Assembly: GCA_964590755.1 (NCBI GenBank)
Contig: CAZPYK010000079.1
Location: 1-6,937 of the forward strand
Length of the DNA: 6,937 nucleotides
Source: CAG-390 sp964590755
GTDB taxonomy: Bacteria > Bacillota > Clostridia > Oscillospirales > CAG-272
Direction: 5' to 3'
Position 1 is the stretch's first letter, and every line of letters begins with the position of its first letter. The position numbers were made by a program, and so were the translations under genes. Below the pieces are notes generated by a model. The model searched no databases, had not been told where the DNA came from, and saw only the letters and a program-made list of their open reading frames with translations. Positions 1-6,392 of the stretch are shown piece after piece.

Positions 1-80
1 AGGGCTGAACGCCCGAAAAGCATATTTTTTGATCGTTTATCATAACGTCTTACCTGTCCTTTAAAGTTTTTTGTCGTCTG

Positions 81-1271
81 TCAGCTCAAGCCGATCGCCC
101 GAGCCGCCTCCCCCAGCCTGCGGCAGCCCTCGACGATCTCGTCGTCGGACGGCGTCGAATAATTCAAGCGGAAGGAGAGCGTCCGCCCCTCGGGGTCGCA
201 AAGAAAGGCACTGCCCGGAACCACCGCAACGCCGCGGCTCAGCGCCTCGGAAACAAAGCGGTCAAGCTCCGCTCCCTCGGGCAATGTGCAGAGCACGAAC
301 AGCCCGCCCTCCGGCCGCGTAAAAGCGATCGACGGCGGCAGCTCACGTTCAAGCGCGGAGAGCATCAGCTCGCACTTGTGCCGATATATCTCGCGTATAT
401 CGCGTATATGCGCGTCGATGTCGCATTCGGTCATATATCGATGGCAAAGCATTTGAAAGTGGATATTGGTGTGCACATCCTCAACCTGCTTCGCCACGAC
501 CATCTTCTGCAGGATAGGCACGGGGGCGCAAACATATCCCACGCGCATACCCGCGGAAAGGATCTTTGAAAAGGATGAGCAATATATCACCGCGCCCTCG
601 CGGTCAATGCTCTTTATCGTCGGAATATCCTCACCCGCAAAGCGCAGCTCGCCGTACGGATCGTCCTCAAGTATCGGCACACCGAGCTTTAGCGCCAGCT
701 CGTATATCTCGCGCCGCTTTTTTTGCGAGGTCGTGATCCCCGCGGGATTTTGAAAATTCGGAATGAGGTATATCAGCCGCGCGCGCTTTTCACTCTCAAG
801 CACTCGCCCGAGAGCGGCAACGTCGATGCCGTCCGCCTCAAGCGGCACGCCTATCGTGCGCGCGCCGTTCGAACGAAAGGCGTTCAGCGCACCGATAAAG
901 GAGGGCTCCTCGCATATCACCGCGTCCCCCTCGTTGCAAAGCACCTTGGCGGCAAGCTCTATTCCCTGATTTCCGCCCGAGGTCACAAGTATATCGTCGC
1001 TCGGCGCACCGATACCGCGCCGCGAAAGCCGCTCGCGCAATGCGTCGCACAGCGGCGGATATCCCTCGGTGCGGCTGTATTGCAGCGCCTCGATCGGAGT
1101 GCGCTCCAAAATGTCTGCCGAAAGACGGCGAATGTCATCTATGGGAAAGGATTCCGCCGCGGGATTGCCGGCGGCAAAGGAGATCACATTCGGGTCGGAA
1201 AGAGATTTGAATATCTCGCGAATCGCCGACGGCTTCAGCGCCGCCAGCTTATTTGAAAATTTGTATTCCAT
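81..1271 (-). CDS. PLP-dependent aminotransferase, class I/II (MocR-catalytic-domain / 2-aminoadipate aminotransferase-like)
   Basis: This is a 396-residue fold-type I aminotransferase, a cytosolic PLP enzyme that moves an amino group between an amino acid and a 2-oxo acid. Visible landmarks, numbered from the chosen Met, are a family-type N-terminus (KPSAIREIF), the PNFQNPAG motif with Asn175, EDDPYGEL with the pyridine-nitrogen Asp204 and Tyr206, SSFSK with the Schiff-base Lys236, and FRLNYS with the carboxylate-binding Arg368. No N-terminal GntR-type DNA-binding domain is present, so it is a free-standing enzyme and not a MocR regulator. The open frame extends ten codons upstream to 1301. 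I reject that start because the promoter -10 covers it and because the family begins at MEYKFS. An AAGG ribosome site lies 6 nt before 1271. The substrate cannot be read from sequence; LysN/2-aminoadipate or aromatic/branched-chain activity are both possible. It appears monocistronic. The family call is secure and the specificity is not. Confidence 0.93.
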   Translation of the reverse strand: MEYKFSNKLAALKPSAIREIFKSLSDPNVISFAAGNPAAESFPIDDIRRLSADILERTPIEALQYSRTEGYPPLCDALRERLSRRGIGAPSDDILVTSGGNQGIELAAKVLCNEGDAVICEEPSFIGALNAFRSNGARTIGVPLEADGIDVAALGRVLESEKRARLIYLIPNFQNPAGITTSQKKRREIYELALKLGVPILEDDPYGELRFAGEDIPTIKSIDREGAVIYCSSFSKILSAGMRVGYVCAPVPILQKMVVAKQVEDVHTNIHFQMLCHRYMTECDIDAHIRDIREIYRHKCELMLSALERELPPSIAFTRPEGGLFVLCTLPEGAELDRFVSEALSRGVAVVPGSAFLCDPEGRTLSFRLNYSTPSDDEIVEGCRRLGEAARAIGLS

Positions 1272-1299
1272 GCACAGCCTTCGGAAAATATTTTTATAC

Positions 1300-1334
1300 A
1301 TTATAATGATACATCATTTTCGCGGGATTGTCAA
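1300..1334 (-). promoter_or_regulatory. Sigma-A promoter of the aminotransferase gene
   Basis: On the minus strand a perfect -35 TTGACA (1334-1329) is followed after 17 nt by TATCAT (1311-1306). A perfect TATAAT (1305-1300) directly abuts it, with a 23-nt spacer. With the 17-nt spacing the predicted start of transcription is near 1299, giving a leader of about 28 nt to the ATG at 1271. The ATG at 1301 lies inside or upstream of the initiation site under either -10 choice, which decides the translation start. Seen in sequence; the exact transcription start is inferred. Confidence 0.8.
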
Positions 1335-1374
1335 CAGGCGGGGGTATATAGTTTTGTAAAATTTCATAGCAATG

Positions 1375-1424
1375 TTTCCCCCGCCATGAGTTCAAATGCT
1401 CACGCATTTGAACTCCAAAGGAAA
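1375..1424. repeat. Hairpin of array unit 1, 12-bp perfect stem plus outer stem
   Basis: GAGTTCAAATGC (1388-1399) pairs perfectly with GCATTTGAACTC (1404-1415) around a TCAC loop. An outer TTTCC (1375-1379) can pair with GGAAA (1420-1424). No T-run follows on either strand, so it does not look like a rho-independent terminator. Confidence 0.8.
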
Positions 1425-1513
1425 GCATGAGTTTTGTAAAATTTTAAAATGGGTCTTCCCCCGCCGCGAGTTCAAAGGCTCGGATTTTAGATAGATAAAT
1501 TTTTTCGTACCGG

Positions 1514-1561
1514 TTTCCTCGCCATAAATTCAAACGCGTACGCGTTTGAATTTCAAAGAAA
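1514..1561. repeat. Hairpin of array unit 3, 28-bp perfect palindrome
   Basis: AAATTCAAACGCGT (1526-1539) is followed directly by its exact reverse complement (1540-1553). Outer TTTC (1514-1517) can pair with GAAA (1558-1561). It occupies the same place in its unit as the hairpin at 1388-1415. It differs at three stem positions, each matched by the complementary change on the other arm. No terminator-like T-run is present. Confidence 0.82.
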
Positions 1562-1667
1562 GACAATATATCGGTGGGGTATATAGTTTTGTAAAAATTT
1601 ATGGTTGGCTTTCCCCCGCCACGAGTTCAAATGCTCCGCCGCCGATCGTCGCATTGTTTTACGTCGA

Positions 1668-1714
1668 CGCACCATGTTCGCACCGCACCCGGTAGGGGCG
1701 ACCTGTGGTCGCCC
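1668..1714. repeat. Hairpin repeat module with an 8-bp stem and 3-nt loop, preceded by a 31-bp direct-repeat copy
   Basis: Positions 1668-1698 recur in the same orientation at 2035-2065; by hand 30 of 31 positions agree through CGCACCATGTT, then CGCACCCGGTAGGG. The copy runs into a perfect hairpin, GGGCGACC (1696-1703), loop TGT, GGTCGCCC (1707-1714). It contains the recurrent 14-mer TGTTCGCACCGCAC (1675-1688). Confidence 0.75.
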
Positions 1715-2033
1715 GCGACACCGTTTCTCGACGGGCGAACGCAGTTCGCCCCTACGGTGTAGCCGTACAGATCGCAATATTTCCATCTTCCGGCGGGAGC
1801 AAGCCCACGCCCTACGGAGTAAACGTATATTATGTTCGCACCGCACTTCGTATGCCTTCCCCAGTGGGGGAAGTGACTTGCCTCGCTTCGCGAGTCAAGT
1901 CGTCAAAAGCGGCTCGGCGAGTGAAACTCGCCGTTTTGCAAGCAAAAACGCCGTTTTTGCGGTTGGCGCGAGCCTGCGGATGAGGTGGGCTGTGCAGTGT
2001 GTTTGCGCCGTACGATGTTAGGTATTCATTCCG
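1711..2033 (+). repeat. Left arm of the large inverted repeat (partner 6508-6937)
   Basis: This arm is repeated in opposite orientation at 6508-6937. Positions 1832-2033 align to 6709-6508 without a gap and with 14 mismatches by hand count. Positions 1711 to about 1789 align to 6937 to about 6858; between those blocks the right arm carries about 107 extra bases. The arm is built from small hairpins: GGGCGAAC/GTTCGCCC (1733-1751), CTTCCCC/GGGGAAG (1856-1873), GACTTG plus CTCGC pairing back (1875-1901, loop TTC), CGGCGAGT/ACTCGCCG (1915-1933, loop GAA), and GCAAAAAC/GTTTTTGC (1942-1960, loop GCC). It ends near GGATGAGGTGGGC (1978-1990). The TTCCCC...GATGAGGTGG signature resembles dispersed intergenic repeats I recall from gut Clostridia. 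There is no coding frame of its own. Confidence 0.85.
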
Positions 2034-2098
2034 GCGCACCATGTTTGCACCGCACCCGGTAGGGTCGCCCCTACGGAAAAGGTGCAAACATGATGCGC
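2034..2098. repeat. Nested stem-loop repeat with an 18-bp outer stem
   Basis: The 18-nt arm at 2034-2051 (GCGCACCATGTT, then TGCACC) is matched by the reverse complement at 2081-2098 with one mismatch. Between them GTAGGG (2059-2064) pairs with CCCTAC (2069-2074). The left half is the direct-repeat copy of 1668-1698. It abuts the end of the large inverted-repeat arm. Confidence 0.78.
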
Positions 2099-2278
2099 AG
2101 ATATAAAACGGCGGGAGCCGAGCCCCCGCCATACAATGTAGACGTATAGATATCAAAATTTGATAATTGATAATGTTCCGTGCTATCTAAACGGCTATGG
2201 CAGATATGATATCGAAGTTCTTCACCATCGGGGTATAAACATCAGATATCGCAAAAACGCCACCCGAGTTTAAAAGAA
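2099..2278. repeat. GGCGGG hairpin module and short AT-rich tail downstream of the SBP gene
   Basis: GGCGGG (2110-2115) pairs with CCCGCC (2125-2130). This module recurs in the same orientation at 6728-6747 and, altered, at 1792-1810. After it comes a CGTATAGAT segment (2142-2150) that is also found in related form at 1765-1773. Positions 2152-2164 form a small palindrome, ATCAAA and TTTGAT around one base. I see no convincing terminator for the SBP gene between 2165 and 2278 and no coding frame. Confidence 0.6.
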
Positions 2279-3760
2279 TCAATCGGTGTCGGAATACGCC
2301 GCGTTTACCTTTTGCATGAGGGTGGTGAGCTGTCTGGTATATGCAGACTTACGCGCCGCCCACGTGGTGCGATTTGTCATGGCGTTGCGGTAGAGGGTCT
2401 GGGTCATGTCGCCCAGCGTGATACCGTAAATGCGTCCGAGATCGAATGTTATACCGTTGCGTATCATGTCATACATCTTTGCGGTCTCGCTGTCCTTGGC
2501 AAAGCGTATCTTCATCGTGACCTCGAATATCGCGGGGGTGGTGTACTCATAGCCGTAGTACGCCCACGCCTCAAGCACTGCGGAGGCAAGGTCGGGGACC
2601 TGCGAATCACTCACTATCGCATAGAGGGTGAAAGGGTTGCCGGCACAGGTGTAATATTCCTCTTGATCCGAGCTCCACTTGGGAGAGGGCGCCACGCCGT
2701 AATCCACATCGCTGTCAGCAAAGGACTTGATCGACGCAACGGCGCGGTCGATGTAAAAGAGCGACCTGCCCTCGGCGAATATGCTTGCTCCGCCCTTCCA
2801 ATAGCCGTCGTTGTCGTCATAGCAAAGCTTCATCAGCTTGTCGAGCAGAGACTGCGCCTTTTCGCTGAAATATGTATCCGACGCGATCATCAAGCCCGCG
2901 GCATCACGGTCGGCGGTACGCAGGTCGGCGCTGTAGAAGAGCGCATCGATCGAAAGCTCCGGCAAGACCAGACCGTATCGGTCGCCGCTTGATTTGGTCT
3001 GATCGGCATCCAGATCGCGATAATAATCGGTGGTCATTGCGATCATGTTGTCGATAGTCCACTCGTTGGAATTGATCATGTCGTAAGGCGAGCGCAGCTC
3101 GGTGCGCTCGGCGAGCAGATCTTTGTTAAAGAAGAAGGTGTACATCATGTAGAGCAGGTTGGTGGATATGTCACCCGAAACGAAATAAAGCTTGTCGTTG
3201 ATGGTGGCCTCCTCGGTCAACAGCGATGCCCACCAGGGCTTTTCAAGGTTGATGTACTCGGCCTTGGAGATATCGTAGCAATAGTGATTCAGCGCGGCAT
3301 TGGCAACCGTCTGACTGTAGCCCGCAATTATGTCGAAGGCGTGGTCGCCCGAGGATATCCCGGTACCGATATAGCTGACGAAGCTCTTGAGATTGCCGGC
3401 GTTGCCCTTTTGTCCGATGAAGTCAAGCTTGACCTTCATTTCGTCCTCAAGGGCGATGTTGCGCTTTTTGATGTTTGATTGAATGGCGTCAAGCTCGGCG
3501 TCGGAATCCTCAATGAAGAATTCCAAATTTTCGACGTCGGACCAATAGAGAACTCCCATAGTTGCGCCGCCGCAATCGACACCCTCGGGTATCTCAAGCT
3601 TTTCGGCGGTATCCTCGGGAGCTTCGGTGACATCAACGACCGCCGGTGCGGTGGTGGTGTCATCGGTAAGTTCGGTGGGTTGATCTGAACACGCGGCAAA
3701 AGAGATCGTAAGTAGCACCGCGATGATGAGCATGGCTGTGAGTCTTGTGAATTTTGTCAT
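2279..3760 (-). CDS. Extracellular solute-binding lipoprotein (ABC-type, family 1-like)
   Basis: This is a 493-residue secreted lipoprotein that should be anchored to the outer face of the membrane and capture a solute, probably a sugar or oligosaccharide, for an ABC importer. From the chosen Met it has a basic start, a hydrophobic segment (about 9-22) and a lipobox FAAC with Cys24. A Thr/Asp/Glu-rich linker (about 25-55) precedes the binding fold. Family-type features are FFNKDLL (209-215), NEWTIDNM (about 232-239), AEGRSLFY (about 329-336) and YGVAPSPKW (about 354-362). The frame opens 16 codons earlier at 3808, but that ATG overlaps the -10 box. The chosen start at 3760 has GAAGGGG 9 nt upstream. 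No permease or ATPase gene lies nearby, so it is an orphan within this window. It sits just downstream of spoIIE with its own promoter. The ligand is unknown. Confidence 0.88.
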   Translation of the reverse strand: MTKFTRLTAMLIIAVLLTISFAACSDQPTELTDDTTTAPAVVDVTEAPEDTAEKLEIPEGVDCGGATMGVLYWSDVENLEFFIEDSDAELDAIQSNIKKRNIALEDEMKVKLDFIGQKGNAGNLKSFVSYIGTGISSGDHAFDIIAGYSQTVANAALNHYCYDISKAEYINLEKPWWASLLTEEATINDKLYFVSGDISTNLLYMMYTFFFNKDLLAERTELRSPYDMINSNEWTIDNMIAMTTDYYRDLDADQTKSSGDRYGLVLPELSIDALFYSADLRTADRDAAGLMIASDTYFSEKAQSLLDKLMKLCYDDNDGYWKGGASIFAEGRSLFYIDRAVASIKSFADSDVDYGVAPSPKWSSDQEEYYTCAGNPFTLYAIVSDSQVPDLASAVLEAWAYYGYEYTTPAIFEVTMKIRFAKDSETAKMYDMIRNGITFDLGRIYGITLGDMTQTLYRNAMTNRTTWAARKSAYTRQLTTLMQKVNAAYSDTD

Positions 3761-3769
3761 GTGTAATAT

Positions 3770-3776
3770 CCCCTTC
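3770..3776 (-). promoter_or_regulatory. Ribosome binding site of the SBP gene
   Basis: GAAGGGG lies 9 nt upstream of the ATG at 3760. The upstream in-frame ATG at 3808 has no comparable site and falls in the promoter, so this site decides the start. Confidence 0.75.
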
Positions 3777-3779
3777 GAT

Positions 3780-3805
3780 TTTTTATACAGCAAGCTGTAC
3801 AAAAA
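3780..3805. promoter_or_regulatory. Operator-like 26-bp inverted repeat at the SBP transcription start
   Basis: TACAGC (3786-3791), AA, GCTGTA (3794-3799) forms a perfect core. Flanking TTTTT (3780-3784) and AAAAA (3801-3805) extend the symmetry, broken only at the 3785/3800 pair. It spans about -5 to +21 relative to the inferred start at 3800, where a bound repressor would block initiation. I cannot assign the regulator. The core centre is not the CG typical of LacI-family operators. A 5'-leader hairpin is the alternative. Confidence 0.6.
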
Positions 3806-3806
3806 C

Positions 3807-3835
3807 ATTATAACACATTTTATTTTATATGTAAA
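3807..3835 (-). promoter_or_regulatory. Extended -10 sigma-A promoter of the SBP gene
   Basis: On the minus strand TTTACA (3835-3830) is followed after exactly 17 nt by TATAAT (3812-3807), preceded by TGT to give an extended -10. The spacer and downstream region are AT-rich. The predicted start is near 3800, leaving a leader of about 40 nt. The -35 lies only about 19 nt past the spoIIE stop codon. Confidence 0.85.
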
Positions 3836-3853
3836 TACGTTTGGTTAAAAAAA

Positions 3854-6334
3854 TCAATGTTTTTGCTCGCCTTCGCCATCCTCACCTATGACTATGATTG
3901 CGGCGGAAGCATCATCGCGGCTTCCGGCGATACGCGCCATTCTGAGCGCGCGTCGCGCGACATCCTCCGGCATGCGCGGATCGGCTGCCGCAAGCAGATC
4001 AAGTAGCCATGCACATCCGCCGTCGGCACTTTCGTCGGCACCGGAGATCACCCCATCGGAGACCATAAGTATCATGTCTCCCGGCTCGACTGCCAGCTCG
4101 GTCCTGCCCGCATCAAGCTCGCCGATGATGCCGAGCGGCACGCTTTCCGAAGCAAGGGAATATATCTTATCGCCGCGCCGCAGATAGGTGGGCGCCGCAC
4201 CGCCCTTATAAAGGCACGCCTTGCCGGTGAGCAGATCCACTTCAAGCAGATCGACACCGACCGTGCACTCCTCCCCGCCCTTTCTGCGGATAATACCGTT
4301 AAGAAGGCGTAAAGAGACCTCAACACCGTTCCCCGCCGCAAGCATGCGTTTTAAAAATACCGAACAGACGCCTGCGGTGAAAGCCGCCTCATCCCCTCTG
4401 CCCATTCCGTCGCAAAGAATGACATAAAAAAGCTCGTTTCGATTTTCGAGCCGCGAAACGGTGTCTCCGCACACGCCGCCGTCGGGAGCTCCGCGCGCCG
4501 CGCCGAAGGAGATACCGATGCGGCGCCGCGCCGACAGGGTAAGCGTCCCCGCCGAGACATCATCCTCGGTCACAAATGCGGGAGCGGTCAGCGGAGCGCC
4601 CGCACAACGTTCAATCACTCGGCGCAGTTCCCGTATGCGGAGCCGACAGTGGGAAAGATCGGCTCCGCGCAGCTCTATGCGCAGTCGCCGCTCACCGTAT
4701 ACAGTGACGCTCTCGCACCTAACGCCGACCGCCTCAAGCTCCCCCTTCAGCTTTTCGGACAGCGCAGCATCCGGCGTGTGCTCGCGGCGGTTCAACTCCG
4801 CCGCATCGGAAAGTATCGTCGAAACGGCGCGATAATCGCAGGCAAATCCGGAAAGACGATCGTCGGACAGCGTCTGCCTCAGCTCGGCGGATGCAAGCGT
4901 ACGCATGCGCTCGGAAAGTTCCGAAAGCCGCCCGCAACGCGCCGATATGCTGCCGACGGTCTTCCTTTTCTCCCCCTCGCGTCCGAAAGCATCCTCGGCA
5001 AGCGCGCAAAAGCTCTTCAAGGTGGAATCGTATTCAAGCTCCCAACAGCGTTGCCTGTCGCGGCAACCGACGCAAAATTCATCGCTCACCGCATCGGCAA
5101 TACGACGCAGTTTCGGTTCGCTCGGACGACGCCTCATGTCTGCAAGCTCGAAAAATGCCGCCGCCAGCTCGCCGAAGGCGTCGGAAAGCTCACTCATTCG
5201 CTCACGCGCGTCGATGAGCGCACGATCGGCATCGGCGCGCGGCAGTTCCGCACTCTCGGCGTGCCGCGGCCTTTCGGCAAGCAGGGCATCAAGCGCACAA
5301 AAAACAGTCATTCCGGTCAAGGCGGCGGGCAGTACGACAAGAACACCGTCGAAGCCGTCGATGGCGAGCCCCGAGAGGGATATCACCAGCGCGCCCAACG
5401 CCGCGCCGCCGGGAGACGAGGCGCGAAGCATCGTCCAAGCCGCGACGGACGCGACCGAGTATGCTATCGCCCAAAGCGGGCCCAGCGCCGCACCGCAGGA
5501 CAATCCGATCAGCGCCGCGGCAAGCGGCGAACGCCTCCGCGCAAAAAACAGCCCCGCGAGCATGGCAAGCGCATGCGCCGGAGAGATCCCCGCAAGCGCG
5601 TCCTCGCGCAGTGAAAGGACCGCGCAAAAGCCGAGCGCGGCATAGGAAAGCTCCCGCGCGAGCTCCTCGGAACGCAAAAGCGCTTTGATACCGCGGCGAG
5701 GTCGCCTTACCTCGGTATCGGCGCGCAGTCGCCGCGTATCGATATGTAAGCCTCCGCGCAGAGTGGCGCTTCCCCCGCGGCGCAGTGCGGGCTCAAAAAG
5801 ATACACGGCTATCGGGGAAAGTATCATGGATATTATCGCGCCGCGCAGATCGTAATAATAAAATCCGCCATCTATCAGCCGCCACAACCCCGCCGCAAAT
5901 GCGGCGACCGATGCCGTTGCCATGCGCAGAAAGAGGTTCTCGCCGAAGGCATCGGCGATAAAACGCTCGCCCGGGCGCGGCGGATCGACCGTTGCCCGCA
6001 CGGCAAGACGCAGCGCGGGGGTGAGGAGCGAAATGCAGATAAGCATTATTCTTTCGTCGGCAGGTGCTGTCAGCGCCGAAAGGATAAGTCCCGCCGTCGC
6101 GAAAGGAACGCCGCGCGTCGCGGCGCACAGCAGTGCCGTTCCGAAGGGACGCACACCGAATATGACCGCTCGTCCCAGCAAAAATTCCGCGGCGGCGATC
6201 GCCGCGTTTTGCGGAAGTGCCGCCGCAAGCCCCGCGGCAAGCCTTCCCGCGCGAAGTACGGCCCTTTCGATAAACCCCTTGACGGCTTGCGTGCGTGAGC
6301 GCGCACCTGTTTTTTCTTGAAGCTTTCCGTTCAT
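3854..6334 (-). CDS. spoIIE: Stage II sporulation protein E (membrane-bound PP2C-type serine phosphatase)
   Basis: SpoIIE dephosphorylates the anti-anti-sigma factor SpoIIAA at the asymmetric division septum, which frees sigma-F in the forespore; it also associates with FtsZ. The 826-residue length matches the family (about 827 in Bacillus subtilis). Residues about 30-352 hold a series of hydrophobic segments separated by Arg-rich stretches, as expected for the ten-helix membrane region. A central region (about 360-600) carries a CxxC-x5-CW motif (Cys421, 424, 430). The C-terminal PP2C domain (about 606-818) has the metal-binding acidic residues: GDTVS (Asp624), DGMGRG (Asp642), SDG (Asp760) and SRDD (Asp807-Asp808). 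It also has the family-typical KGGAAPTYLRR (710-720). The start at 6334 is preceded by AAGGA at 10 nt. The frame is intact and GC-rich. Function is secure; no SpoIIAA/AB/sigma-F genes are in the window to test context. Confidence 0.97.
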   Translation of the reverse strand: MNGKLQEKTGARSRTQAVKGFIERAVLRAGRLAAGLAAALPQNAAIAAAEFLLGRAVIFGVRPFGTALLCAATRGVPFATAGLILSALTAPADERIMLICISLLTPALRLAVRATVDPPRPGERFIADAFGENLFLRMATASVAAFAAGLWRLIDGGFYYYDLRGAIISMILSPIAVYLFEPALRRGGSATLRGGLHIDTRRLRADTEVRRPRRGIKALLRSEELARELSYAALGFCAVLSLREDALAGISPAHALAMLAGLFFARRRSPLAAALIGLSCGAALGPLWAIAYSVASVAAWTMLRASSPGGAALGALVISLSGLAIDGFDGVLVVLPAALTGMTVFCALDALLAERPRHAESAELPRADADRALIDARERMSELSDAFGELAAAFFELADMRRRPSEPKLRRIADAVSDEFCVGCRDRQRCWELEYDSTLKSFCALAEDAFGREGEKRKTVGSISARCGRLSELSERMRTLASAELRQTLSDDRLSGFACDYRAVSTILSDAAELNRREHTPDAALSEKLKGELEAVGVRCESVTVYGERRLRIELRGADLSHCRLRIRELRRVIERCAGAPLTAPAFVTEDDVSAGTLTLSARRRIGISFGAARGAPDGGVCGDTVSRLENRNELFYVILCDGMGRGDEAAFTAGVCSVFLKRMLAAGNGVEVSLRLLNGIIRRKGGEECTVGVDLLEVDLLTGKACLYKGGAAPTYLRRGDKIYSLASESVPLGIIGELDAGRTELAVEPGDMILMVSDGVISGADESADGGCAWLLDLLAAADPRMPEDVARRALRMARIAGSRDDASAAIIVIGEDGEGEQKH

Positions 6335-6369
6335 TTTGCTTTTTTCCTTATTTTTGATCGTATTGTTGA

Positions 6370-6381
6370 CGGCATGTGCCG
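6370..6381. promoter_or_regulatory. Small palindrome in the spoIIE leader
   Basis: CGGCA (6370-6374), TG, TGCCG (6377-6381) is a perfect 5-bp inverted repeat at about +6 to +17 of the inferred transcript. It could be a leader hairpin or a protein site. It is short enough to be chance. Confidence 0.35.
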
Positions 6382-6392
6382 CTATATGGTTA

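Larger units (their letters stand above)
1341..1640. repeat. Degenerate tandem array of about 80-bp units, four copies
   Basis: Four related units follow one another in this gene-free stretch. A full unit reads as GTTTTGTAAAATTT, a short variable piece, TTTCCCCCGCC, two bases, then GAGTTCAAATGC opening a hairpin and CAAAGGAAAG closing it. GTTTTGTAAA occurs at 1351-1360, 1431-1440 and 1586-1595. CCCCCGCC (or CCTCGCC in the third copy) ends at 1385, 1465, 1523 and 1620. Units one and three (1341-1430 and about 1500-1576) carry complete hairpins. Units two and four (1431-1500 and 1577-1640) have only the left arm. No open frame with coding character crosses the array. It lies directly upstream of the aminotransferase promoter. 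Function unknown. Confidence 0.75.

Noticed and set aside
1..80. Terminator after the aminotransferase
   Set aside because: On the minus strand only weak 4-bp stems without a following T-run are visible. GGGC/GCCC at 2-14 is at the window edge and too short to call.
1388..1415. Rho-independent terminator
   Set aside because: The stem is strong but neither strand has a T-run after it, and no gene ends next to it.
1341..1640. CRISPR array
   Set aside because: Units are degenerate, adjacent and contain long palindromes. There are no constant repeats separated by unique spacers of regular length, and no cas genes.
1553..2156. Open frames of 92-138 codons in the repeat region
   Set aside because: They run across palindromic repeats on both strands, and similar frames recur in the other repeat arm. 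The translations are repeat-derived with no domain features.
3807..3835. Terminator of spoIIE in the AT-rich gap
   Set aside because: There is a T-run just after the spoIIE stop but no stem before it; the sequence is better explained as the SBP promoter.
4649..5645. Long plus-strand open frames of 321 and 246 codons opposite spoIIE
   Set aside because: They are antisense to the conserved spoIIE coding region, have Arg/Ser/Ala-rich composition typical of GC-rich shadow frames, and show no recognisable domain or ribosome site.
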